The translations under genes were made by a program, and so were the position numbers. Positions 1 through 8,220 of a DNA stretch of 12,319 nucleotides are shown one piece after another. The stretch comes from Hemicentrotus pulcherrimus. Lineage: Eukaryota; Echinodermata; Echinoidea; Camarodonta; Strongylocentrotidae. The notes under the pieces were generated by a model. That model made no database searches. It saw nothing but the letters and a program-made list of their open reading frames with translations, and was not told the DNA's origin. How positions within the stretch are numbered: position 1 is the stretch's first letter; each line of letters begins with the position of its first letter. The stretch lies in assembly GCA_003118195.1 (NCBI GenBank), contig BEXV01002042.1, forward strand, positions 67,022 to 79,340, in the 5' to 3' direction.

Positions 1-130
1 AAAAACACCCCCTTTTTAAAGAAATCTCCGGGTGAAATTCAAATACACCCCTTTTTTCACAATTCTCGGGCCGGACTTTGTCGCACGAAAAGTACCCCTT
101 TACCGGACATTTTGGCAACCCGCATGCGGT
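1..130. repeat. Degenerate tandem repeat at the window edge
   Basis: Three rough units built on A(n)ACACCCCTTTTT followed by a TCTCCGGG/TCTCGGGCCGG-like element occur near 1-40, 41-75 and 76-115. The edge of the window cuts the array, so the full element is unknown. The stretch from 131 to 682 holds only a G-run and otherwise nothing recognisable. Confidence 0.4.
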
Positions 131-149
131 CATTTCGACCCCTGAGTGA

Positions 150-160
150 GGGGGGGGGGG
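150..160 (+). repeat. G11 homopolymer
   Basis: This is a run of eleven G, then C and four more G. It is a possible quadruplex-prone or error-prone site. Confidence 0.8.
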
Positions 161-682
161 CGGGGTTACAATCCGATTAATATGATTAGTTTAATGTAAC
201 ATCATTATGTGTTTTTGTTTTAATTTTGTTATATGACTATCTTCCGATCTTGCATAGATTTTTCAGAGTGATATTTCGACGTTTGGACTATCAAACTGGG
301 TGTTGCAAATCTTTAGAGTGACGATCGAAATTAAGCCTAGGGCCTACCACTATTATGTCCGCAATTTGTTTTATTTAAAATAATAATTGCGCCCGTGTTA
401 TATCAGTTGTGTAATAGCTCCTGAGTTTTTTACCACTGAAAAAAACATGTTTTGGTCAAAATATACTAGCACAAACTGTAATTGCAAAATTCGGGAGCCA
501 TAAACTTGATTTTGCAAAACAGAAAAATAGTGTTTATGCATGTGCATCATGCTATGTACCCACAAGTTGTTTATGACATTGTTTCTGCTTGATCATTGGT
601 AATAATGTACGTAGACTTTCACTGATCAGTGTGTTAGCTGCAGCCTTTATTTAGCCTACAATCATTGTGTTGCTTACCACAG

Positions 683-808
683 TATAGCCATGGGATAATG
701 GTGAAGATCCTGGATGGTCAGCAGTATATTAAAGAAATAAAAGAAGGCTGCATGGGTATTCAAACTCGGAAATCAGTTGTAAAAGCCTTTGTGTCTCTTC
801 ACATGGAG
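683..808 (+). CDS. Candidate internal exon of an unrecognised plus-strand gene
   Basis: A plausible acceptor (TTGTGTTGCTTACCACAG) precedes 126 nt, exactly 42 codons in phase 0-0, ending CATATGGAG-like at CACATGGAG|GTACAG. The peptide opens YSHGIMVKILDGQQYIKEIK and continues EGCMGIQTRKSVVKAFVSLHME. It has a mixed, globular-looking composition with no low-complexity bias, unlike the surrounding AT-rich DNA. If the donor is not used, the frame runs VQGDKG to a TAA at 827-829, so it could be a terminal exon. A possible next segment starting at 1313 after the tandem acceptor CAGTAG would read RIRKDHDGLGDGLENAY to a TAA at 1364-1366, with AATAAA overlapping at 1365-1370. I do not recognise the family. 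No other exon of this gene was identified with confidence; it may lie mostly outside the window, or be a pseudogene fragment. Confidence 0.42.
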
Positions 809-1328
809 GTACAGGGTGACAAAGGGTAAAGTGAAACCCATTGCATTCTTTTCCTATCCAAAAATAGGTTTATTAAAAACAGTCACAATTCCAGGTTTTT
901 ATTAGTATTCAAACAGTTTACATTTCTTAAAGAAAGATGTACATGTGTCCTTATTGAATGTTTCAGATTCTGGTTGACAGCCTCTACCTCTACGTACTTT
1001 ATCAACAGTGTTCGTTTAGGGAGGGGCCGGTTATTTTGTTTCACAATAAAATCTGAACTAACAAAGTAGACATTATGTGCTCTAACCTTACTTGGTGCTT
1101 CTTTAGGAATGATGTTCAACAGTGCACGTTAGTTACACTAACGTTTCACCACATAAACATGCACATGAAATGAATGTATGTGCCTCTTTATGTTGTTCAG
1201 GAAAAAAAGAATTTAGTGTTACCCCCCAAAAAAGTTTCAAAAGTTCCTTTATTTTAGATTGAGATAACTTTATATGTATAATTTCTACAATATACATGTA
1301 GGCCTACAGTAGCGGATAAGGAAAGATC

Positions 1329-1571
1329 ATGATGGCCTCGGGGATGGCCTCGAGAATGCATATTAATAAAGATAATTTGCTTAATGAACATACTATAGAT
1401 AAATATTGAAGCACCCCACAATCAATCAAACAAGAATCAAAATCAGGCAAAGAAACAGCTTCTAAGAGCACCAAATCAATTGAATTAACAACATCAAGAT
1501 TATGTAGCCAAATAGAAGAACTCAAAATGAAAGATGTCGACACGAAGAAGTCCAATAGTGCTCTAATTTAA
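1329..1571 (+). pseudogene. Possible broken coding remnant, Lys/Ser-rich
   Basis: From ATG at 1329 one plus-strand frame runs 81 codons to TAA at 1569-1571, interrupted by a single TGA at 1407-1409. The downstream part (53 codons, containing SIKQESKSGKETASKSTKS and a Glu/Lys-rich end) is open and charged, which is unusual beside the stop-dense flanks. It has no recognised domain. It could be a decayed gene piece or chance in an A-rich stretch. It overlaps a different frame proposed as a possible terminal exon of the gene at 683-808. Confidence 0.15.
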
Positions 1572-1659
1572 TTTGCCTGCACAGCAGACCTCTCTGGTTA
1601 TGACTTTTATAACATACATGTATGTGCATATGTACATATTAAAGGGCAAGACTAACCAA

Positions 1660-2560
1660 CATAATTATAAGGACTAAGAAAAAAGAAGGATCATGGGTGT
1701 AAGGTTAACCAATGATGAGTCAGGATACACTATGAACAAAAGAGCCGTGAGCTGGTTGAGGGTCATGAAAAGAAAATGGAAATGAGACGAAAACAATAAG
1801 TACGACTAAAGAATAACTAATTTAACCTCTTACATAAGGAATAGCTGATTTTTTGTTAATGTTCCCAAATTATTGATAGAAAAGATGAAAGAGGAATTAA
1901 AACAAATAAGGAAAAATAGAGAAAATATAACAAAGAAATATGGATATGAAATAACCGGCGTAAAATAATAGAAAATGAGAAATGTGGAAACATAAGGAAA
2001 GGTAGAAATAAAAGAGTTTAAAAAAAAAGTTAACATAATGGAAACATAGAAAGAGAATATGAGAGAAGGATGATAACAAAAACAAGGAAATAGCTAGGAT
2101 GTGTACATGAAAAGTTAAAAGAAGTGTATTGTATATCATGAAAAAATATAGAAACAAATGATAAAAAAGGATAAAAAGCGAATAACAGAAGGATACGGGG
2201 AAAAAATAAAAGAGGAGAATGAAGACATTCACAGGCACTGATAGAAAGGAAGATTATGCCTTAGGGAGAAGCAAGGAAAAGTAACGGGAAACGGGGAAGT
2301 TGGTAAAATAGCAATAATAAGGTCACGATTTTTTTTTTAATAGAAGAAACAAAAAAAATACAAAGAATAAAAGATAAAATAAGAATTAAAACTAGAAAAA
2401 GCATAAGAAAAGATAGAATAAAAGGTTAAAAACAAAGAATAATAATTATAAGGAATGATGGGAGATGAAATTAGAGAGAGAGAGAGAGAGAGGGGGGGGG
2501 GGATTTGTACTGAGAACAAACAAATCATAGAGGATAGAAAAGGGATCACAACTCAATTTG
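1660..2560. repeat. Purine-skewed, C-poor low-complexity block
   Basis: For about 900 bp the plus strand is dominated by A and G (many AGAAAA, GGAAA, GATAA words) and very poor in C. It ends in a (GA)10-G11 tract at 2473-2502. Long minus-strand frames here are Phe/Leu/Ser-rich and simply reflect the T/C-rich complement, so no gene is called. Confidence 0.7.
2473..2502 (+). repeat. (GA)10 microsatellite followed by G11
   Basis: The alternating AG tract runs 2473-2492 and passes directly into eleven G. It marks the end of the purine-skewed block. Confidence 0.9.
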
Positions 2561-3012
2561 GGGATCTGAATTTGTTAGTATCACTATTATGGGCCTAGGT
2601 TTAAACCAGTCTTTCAACTGAATAATGTGCAACGATCTGATGGGCCAACTGAAAGGTCTAGATATGACCAATCAATGATATTGTAGCACAAAACTGCAAA
2701 AGTTGGAAATTTCTATTTAAAAGATATTTAAAACAACTTTTTCTTACCACAGAAATCTGATGACGTGTTTAAAAGAGCAGGTTTAGTTCTGGGAAGAGGT
2801 GACAAATAATATTTGTGAGCGTTATTGTTATTATGCAAGTGTGGAAGAACATCAGAGACAAAATGTTCCCTGAAAAGCAAGGCTCTTCAAATGCTTTTAT
2901 ATTCTAAATATGGCATGTAACAACATAAACAATCGGGACAGATTTTTATGCTACATGTTCGTGTAGGCTTTGTAGCCCCATAGTCATCTTTCTGTATACA
3001 GTGCTTTTAACT

Positions 3013-3030
3013 TTCCAGAACTTTCCAGAA
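3013..3030. promoter_or_regulatory. Heat-shock-element-like site (four alternating units)
   Basis: TTCcaGAActTTCcaGAA fits the alternating nTTCnnGAAn consensus over four units with no mismatch. It arises from a 10-bp tandem duplication (CTTTCCAGAA twice). No gene start was found beside it, so function is unproven. Confidence 0.35.
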
Positions 3031-3086
3031 CATTGCAGTACACACCATTACTTATATGCTAGATGAGGTTGTCGAATCGGCTTAAT

Positions 3087-3358
3087 AAGTGATTGCTATC
3101 ACTTCAGTAAAATGTCTGATATTTATATCCTTTTACTGAATGGTCGTTTTCTGCCGCACAAAGATTCAATCAGTTTAATTTTGGCCATTACAAGTGGTGG
3201 GTTATTGATGTAGACAAATGCTCATCTACCTGTTACCTGAAGCTCATTTTAAATATGTTATTACCAAAGAACAAAATATGTCAGTCAGTCACTCGATAGT
3301 GACTGACAGTGAAGTCTAGAAGGTAAACGGCTTTCCTCGTATAACTCTAATACGAGGA
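3087..3358. repeat. Cluster of four short perfect hairpins
   Basis: There are four inverted repeats. AAGTGAT/ATCACTT lies at 3087-3104 (7-bp arms, 4-nt loop). TTCAGTAAAA/TTTTACTGAA lies at 3103-3140 (10-bp arms, 18-nt loop). GTCAGTCACT/AGTGACTGAC lies at 3284-3307 (10-bp arms, 4-nt loop). TCCTCGTAT/ATACGAGGA lies at 3334-3358 (9-bp arms, 7-nt loop). No coding frame is apparent in this stretch. Confidence 0.8.
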
Positions 3359-3946
3359 CACTGCCAATGTTTAAATTTAACAGATTTTATGATTTGATGT
3401 TGGCTGCTAAAAGTTAAGGGACATAGTATCTTTAACAACTGGTGAAATATCTGTAGTAAGCTGATCTCTTAGAACAAAGATGTGTCCTATTATAGCTACA
3501 CCCTGTCTTACGGAATAAGGTTCGGTTCAGATATAAATCTTAGGCCCTATTTTCAAACATTTATTATTTAGGTTAACCCATTGTTTTAATTTCATCTTGA
3601 AAATCAAAATCTATTTGTAGTGCCCCAACATTAGAGGCATGAAGATTGAGAACATAAACATCAAACCTTCGGTATTTTCTTTGTGTTTGTAAGTTGGGTG
3701 AGTGGATGTGTGAGTGTGCGTCACGTGTTTGTGCAGACCTTATCAGATTAATACAGTCATGTTGGAATTCATGAAATTGTAAGCCTATGTTCAAAAGATG
3801 ATTCAAAAGACAAATTTTGAATAAGTCAAGTCGAACTTTTTCGCGTGAATGGTCTCTTCATTGCTATACTTATAATTGATGAAGTGTATTTCCATTAACT
3901 TCTTAAAAACGCCTTTTTTCTTCTTTAGAACTTCCCATTGCATAAT
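3359..3946. other. Intergenic stretch, nothing recognised
   Basis: This is AT-rich DNA without convincing coding sequence. A 77-codon minus-strand frame (3573-3806) has no splice context or family resemblance. A possible distal AATAAA for the lectin gene lies at 3560-3565. The nearby stretches 830-1300 and 2560-3010 are likewise without recognisable features. Confidence 0.5.
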
Positions 3947-3982
3947 GCCTTTTATGTCAGACTATAGTCTGACATAAAAGGC
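3947..3982. repeat. Perfect 36-bp palindrome without spacer
   Basis: The arm GCCTTTTATGTCAGACTA is followed at once by its exact reverse complement, 18 + 18 bases with no loop. It could extrude as a cruciform or form a hairpin in RNA. It sits between the stop codon of the lectin gene and the more distant AATAAA. Confidence 0.9.
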
Positions 3983-3986
3983 GTGT

Positions 3987-3992
3987 TTTAAT
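3987..3992 (-). terminator. Possible polyadenylation signal (ATTAAA) of the lectin gene
   Basis: ATTAAA on the minus strand lies about 410 nt past the stop codon, and the 36-bp perfect palindrome at 3947-3982 starts five bases beyond it. A canonical AATAAA (minus strand, 3560-3565) farther on is an alternative. Hexamers like this are frequent by chance in AT-rich DNA, so the call is weak. Confidence 0.2.
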
Positions 3993-4399
3993 TTTAGAAT
4001 TTTAACAGTGTAATAAATATAGAATTCGCGAAATAAAATAAAGAATTATTTACAAACAGCCATGTACTCTAAATCATGGCAAAACAAATACTTGCATGTG
4101 TTAGCGATTGAAACACTATTTGTCAGGTTAAACTGATATTGATAATTCATCATACAAAAGTAAACTTATATTCATATAAACGGTGCCACTTTTCCTTTTA
4201 AGTACACATAAAGATTATTAAATCAACATCTTGATGAACAAATCTCTTTGATTACTCATAACCTCAGTTCGTATAATAAGACAATGATATAAGTAGAAGT
4301 AGATACGATATGAATGTACATCCCTAATGTTAATCACCTGCTTTTGCAAACCATTATCATGATGATTAATAGGATAAAGACAAAACTTAGACTCAAAGT

Positions 4400-4639
4400 C
4401 TATTGTTCCTCATAATAATTAAATCCCACATCTTTAACAAAGTCGTCTCTAAAGAAACCGGTGCCGCCTACCACCAGGTTGTTGAGCTCACACACACCGT
4501 AGCCGATATTAAATGACACGCATTCATCTCGCTTGTTACACTCCGCACCGCACATGACCAATGACAATCCTTGTTTGGTTATGATCACGTGATTCTGAAG
4601 ACGCCATCCTTGGTGGATCCGTTTGAAGAGGGCAGTCTT
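4400..4639 (-). CDS. Exon 4: PAN/apple-like domain, C-terminus and stop
   Basis: After the acceptor GTCCGACAG (4640-4641 is the AG) the exon reads in phase 0 and encodes 79 residues plus TAG at 4402-4400. It opens KTALFKRIHQGWRLQNHVI, followed by SLVMCGAECNKRDECVSFN, CELNN and a final DVGFNYYEEQ. The spacing C-x3-C-x5-C-x9-C (residues 161, 165, 171, 181), with CVSFN and CELNN, is the core of PAN/apple domains; the extra outer Cys pair of classical apple domains is missing. An upstream acceptor (AACAAG, AG at 4657-4658) would add KVVRQ-type residues in the same frame but in phase 1. The exon follows a Ser/Thr linker, so the domain would sit as an independent C-terminal module. PAN folds usually mediate protein or sugar binding; the partner is unknown. 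Confidence 0.8.
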   Translation of the reverse strand, partial: KTALFKRIHQGWRLQNHVIITKQGLSLVMCGAECNKRDECVSFNIGYGVCELNNLVVGGTGFFRDDFVKDVGFNYYEEQ

Positions 4640-5245
4640 CTGTCGGACAACTTTCGCTTGTTATTGTACGGAGAGGGAAAATAAATCTGACTTGACCATA
4701 TAGACCTATATTGAATATCATTTTCCAATTACATTATAAGGCAACGGATTCATACCTCGGCTAACTTTCCCATTTCCCCAAATACATACATGTACGTATA
4801 TTAGACATTTTTTCATTCTCGATTGCCAGTGTCGGAAGCAATCGGTCAGGCAATCCACAATAAATATTGATTATGATCGAATCCAAGATTGAAAATGAAA
4901 TTGCTCCCATGCCCTCTCGGCAGCTCTGTTCTCTTGCAATAAAAGCCCCTCCTCGCCCCCCCCCAATTTATTCTCCTGAAAAAGAACTGCTCTCCCCGGT
5001 AACCACATTGACTGGTTGTTATCTGTACATGAATGTTACTTCTAGCGTTAGCTCAACCATTAAATATTAATGACAATTAACAATTATGAAATGATAACAG
5101 TTACATAATGATGTTTTTACTTGCTGTACTATCATAACTTTTAGTGTTTTATCTGAATTTGTCTTATATTTAATGATGATAATCATAATTTTGTTTACCA
5201 AGAGGAGCCTCAACAGCTTAATTGTTGTTCTTTCAGAGGGCCTGC

Positions 5246-5408
5246 AATTATTATTACAATACCAATTGCTTGGTACCCATTTACAACTGGATGGTAAGTG
5301 GTGAATGTGGATTAATGTCTTGCCAAAATACATTGGTGCCGTTCCGGGATTCGAACCCTAAACAATAGGTTTGAAAGTCAAGTGAATGAACCACTCGACC
5401 ATGACACC
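5246..5408 (-). mobile_element. Diverged tRNA-derived SINE copy in intron 3
   Basis: The minus strand starts GGTGTCATGGTCGAGTGGTT (A box) and has GGGTTCGAATCCC (B box), closing with GGCACC. The shared body follows (CAATGTATTTTGGCAAGAC, ATTAATCCACATTCACCAC), then CCATCCAGTTGTAAATGGGT and a TAATAATAATT tail. Side-by-side reading with 9786-9999 shows the same tRNA-head, body and AAT-tail order, with large differences in the 3' half. The gene-sense orientation matches the other copy. It is old and degraded. Confidence 0.65.
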
Positions 5409-5800
5409 TCCACATATATCACGGCCCATTTGCATACTTTTGTGAATACTTACCTGGCGTTGGTGTCCCATTTTCAGGAGTGGCCTGTTATCAAACAGAA
5501 ATATACAATTCTGGTACGTCAGTATGACTATATTAGATTATTCATTTATTGTGATCTGAATATTCCATGAAACCAGTGCAATTTGAAATTACATACATTT
5601 TTTAATAGAAGAATAAGAAACAACCCAGTATAAACCAATCGATATTAAGTGTATCTTTTTGTCATTCAACGTAGTATTATGAAATTTGTTGCTGTTTCAA
5701 CTCTTAAGCAATGTCTAATACTTTTATTTGTAAGTGAGAAAAAGATTATTAAATCTCGAAAGTACGTTGAACAAATATATAAAATAAATCAAACCAATAA

Positions 5801-5836
5801 ATGAATGAATGAGCGAATGAGTGAATGAATGAGTGA
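5801..5836 (+). repeat. (GAAT)n imperfect microsatellite in intron 3
   Basis: The tract repeats ATGAATGAATGAGCGAATGA and then GTGAATGAATGAGTGA, a tetranucleotide array with a few substitutions. Confidence 0.8.
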
Positions 5837-5990
5837 TTAAACTAGTGAGTAAATTGAAGTAAAATAAATTGCAAGATGAACGTATAGTCAATTAATGGTG
5901 TGATAAACAATCTTATCTAGAAAATACATTAGTCAATCGTGTTCCCATTGAATGTTTGTATGTCGTATAACCCCGTTATGGATAACTTAC

Positions 5991-6031
5991 ACTTGTTGAC
6001 GCTGTCGGCAAGATTGTTTCACCTGGGATAC
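5991..6031 (-). CDS. Exon 3: 41-nt linker mini-exon
   Basis: The mini-exon is flanked by a good acceptor (CTTATTCCATCCACAG) and a strong donor (AAGT|GTAAGTT). It enters in phase 1 and leaves in phase 0. Its first two bases GT join the T left at the end of exon 2 to make TGT, restoring the Y-x-C cysteine that closes the lectin domain. It then encodes IPGETILPTASTS, a Pro/Thr/Ser-rich stretch like the O-glycosylatable linkers between extracellular modules. The exact phase match, the regenerated cysteine and the linker-like composition together make chance unlikely, although 41 nt alone would be weak. A donor two bases earlier (ACAA|GTGTAAG) would also keep frame if exon 4 used the acceptor at 4657-4658. 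Confidence 0.68.
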
Positions 6032-6214
6032 CTGTGGATGGAATAAGAATGGAATTAAAAGACCATCTATGATTTAAACAATTTAATTGTTAGAGGTGAA
6101 AAGATCAGAGTTTGACGACCTGTCGGTTCTAAAACCTTATGCAATGATTAACCAAAAAAATGTCACTGCTTGGTATCACTGACTCATAAATAGCATCTTA
6201 AGTATGAAGTGGAA

Positions 6215-6255
6215 AAGGTGCTATATAAATTGCAACTATTATCATTATTATACAT
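6215..6255 (+). repeat. Possible SINE 3'-tail fragment in intron 2 / upstream side of exon 3
   Basis: GGTGCTATATAAATTGCAAC followed by TATTATCATTATTA resembles the 'GCGCTATATAAAT...(ATT)n' ends of marine-invertebrate SINEs. It is on the opposite strand from the two full copies. No tRNA head is attached, so the call is weak. Confidence 0.3.
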
Positions 6256-6721
6256 GTATAGCACTGATACAACATGTACGAAACATAGTTATGAATACAT
6301 ATTAACATGAATCTGCACTCCTTCCTCAAATTAGAACAACTTGAATACATTTGATTTTGGTTTCTCATTTGTTTCAGTAAATTATTATGCAATTAATTTT
6401 GCGGTGGGAATATCTTTTACGATGTATTTATCTTGATTATATTTCTATAAATATAATTACTTGACGCATTTTCTATCAAAGCTATTGGAGACAACAATTT
6501 TTTTTATCATTTCGCTATAATGCAATTATAATTTAATCTCACATTCAGGCGCGGTCCTAGAAGGATATTCGTTGTTGTTTTAGGGGCGCTGGGGCTTGGG
6601 GATTCATACATTTATTCTCCATGTGCCTACATAAGATTCATTTCATAAGAATGGCTTTTTTAATTTAGGGGGTAGGAATATGGTTTGATTTCTCGCCATT
6701 TCTAGACCCGCTACTGCTTAC

Positions 6722-6985
6722 ATTCATAATCAGCGTAGGTGTAGGTGTACTCTCCCGTGCATGTACCGTCCAAGCATGAGCTAGTGATTTCACATGGATT
6801 GCGAGTCGCGCAATACGGAGCCCACTGTGCCGTCTTGTCACTGTTTTCACACTGGCTATCCAGGGAGGGGTCATAAGCATCGCAAGAAGGAACCTTCACA
6901 CATACTCCTTTGGTGATGTTGATTGTTGATCCTGGGTCACACTTGATCGTGATCTCTTGAGATCCAAAGGTTTCACACTTCAAAA
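6722..6985 (-). CDS. Exon 2: SUEL / rhamnose-binding-lectin-type domain
   Basis: The exon begins after a clear acceptor (pyrimidine-rich tract, then GTGTACAG|TTTTGAAG) and ends at GAAT|GTAAGC. It is 264 nt, phase 1 at both ends, the usual symmetry of an extracellular module. It starts LKCETFGSQEITIKC and ends GTCTGEYTYTYADYE, with the final Cys split across intron 2. This matches the galactose-binding-lectin family layout: an early Cys, the xIxC strand, and a closing C-x-G-x-Y-x-Y-x-x-x-Y-x-C. Including the split Cys there are ten cysteines (residues 33, 45, 58, 64, 75, 88, 94, 100, 105, 118), against about eight in a typical domain. The family YGR motif is absent (the stretch reads ITKGVCVK) and DPC is not preserved, so rhamnose or galactose specificity should not be assumed. 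NIT at 52-54 is an N-glycosylation sequon. Without splicing the frame stops at TAG, 6713-6711, after Cys-Lys-Gln. Confidence 0.85.
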
Positions 6986-7891
6986 CTGTACACAATTATT
7001 AGAGAAAGAAAGTTGTAAGATTGATATGTTACATTATTATTAAACTTATTCTGAAAGAAAATAAATGTAATTTGTGAAAGTTTGTGACAATAGAAGAAAG
7101 ACATTATTATTTTGAATCATTTAGTGTTCACCCCGTAAAGAGAAAGTGTAAACTATTCATGAATGTGGATTTTTTTCTAGATTCCAAAGGTTTTCACGAA
7201 AATAGCCAACCGTTGAAGCGAACCTAAATTATCGAGGTGAAGTTTTATATATAATATATATCGGATATCAAGTCCACGTATTGGCATAAGCCTTGTTGAC
7301 TTAGTAAATTAGAACCAGGAATATATTTCATTCAAACTGTTTTATTTTAAATTTCAAATGATTTCAAATTTCGTTAGAGGAGTAAAGATAACTGGATCGG
7401 CACAGGAGCGTAGTGCCATCAGATGAGTAATGTCATTGTATGATTTGAAGGCGATATGACTATTATTCTGACTAGAATGTTTAAATACACTAAACTTCCG
7501 ATTGTTAGTATTCTTATCATCAGTTTATAACCTAAATCGGGAACATGATGCTCCTTTAAAGATTTCCTGATCTATTAAAATTGCAACTTATTCGGAAATC
7601 GGATCGCAGTCTGATCTTGTAGTGTACGCTGCATGGCCTTGGGCAAAGTACAATTGAGCCCTAGTCCAGAAATCTCGAAATGAGGAGGAGAGGTTTGAAC
7701 TTTTGATATTTAACATTTTGATATATTTCCTGCACGCATCAATGCTATTGAAACTTTTCTTAACCACATTAGAATTAGGTTTGCATTATATCAACGATTT
7801 TTGTTTAACTGTTTATATGTTCCAGTTTTAGGGTTAATTTCATTTCAGAACAAAAATATAAAAACACCAACAAATTTAGGCGGGTTGTTAA

Positions 7892-8001
7892 AGCCCCACT
7901 GCACTACTTATAGCTACCTGTGCTCTCTATAATCGGTGACCATTGGTCCGACATGATCCTCTTTTTCTTATGTTAATTGAGAGCTGTTTGAGAGTTGGGC
8001 T
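7892..8001. mobile_element. 110-bp TTAA-flanked inverted-repeat element (MITE-like)
   Basis: Inside intron 1, AGCCCCACT at 7892-7900 and AGTTGGGCT at 7993-8001 are inverted repeats (eight of nine pairs). They are bounded on both sides by TTAA (7888-7891 and 8002-8005). TTAA target duplications are the signature of piggyBac-type cut-and-paste transposons, so this may be a small non-autonomous derivative. The interior has no coding capacity. The repeats and flanks are seen directly; the family assignment is an inference. Confidence 0.5.
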
Positions 8002-8198
8002 TTAAAGGAATTAAAAGGGGACGAAAACCAGGTATTACTTTTATTTGGCCCAATGCACGGGATCGTATGTATTGAAAAGCGCAGTCATTAGGGTGTCTTT
8101 AAAACACTTTAGCAGTTATTTGTTCAACCCCTTCTTTTCAGGATGTATAACATGTTTTAAATCGCTATTTCGTTTAAAACCCCCTCGATCTTACTTAC

Positions 8199-8220
8199 CT
8201 TGGAGTAGCGCAGCTCTCTT
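8199..8220 (-). other. Possible 22-nt micro-exon in intron 1
   Basis: The minus strand shows a pyrimidine-rich acceptor (TCTTCCATTTCCTTTATAG), 22 nt, and then a very strong donor (CCAAG|GTAAGTAAG). The full 22 nt would shift exon 2 out of frame. Using the third AG inside it leaves 15 nt (8213-8199), which keeps frame and would insert five residues before the lectin domain. It could equally be a non-coding or cryptic exon. Confidence 0.25.

Noticed and set aside
1304..1555. Minus-strand frame of 83 codons
   Set aside because: The opposite strand shows a more plausible, though broken, coding pattern; no splice sites or family features on the minus strand.
1830..2549. Several Phe/Leu/Tyr-rich minus-strand frames resembling membrane proteins
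   Set aside because: Their composition is fully explained by the purine-skewed plus strand; they are artefacts of the T/C-rich complement.
3573..3806. Minus-strand frame of 77 codons beyond the lectin gene
   Set aside because: No homology pattern, no acceptor, and the lectin gene already ends at 4400.
4536..4721. Alternative minus-strand frame over exon 4 with Cys residues (SCPTEDCPL)
   Set aside because: It overlaps the PAN exon in another frame and lacks the domain pattern downstream. A frameshift joining it to the PAN frame was considered, but the exon 3 to exon 4 splice explains the sequence without one.
6665..6880. Minus-strand frame overlapping exon 2
   Set aside because: Shadow of the SUEL-like domain exon in a different frame.
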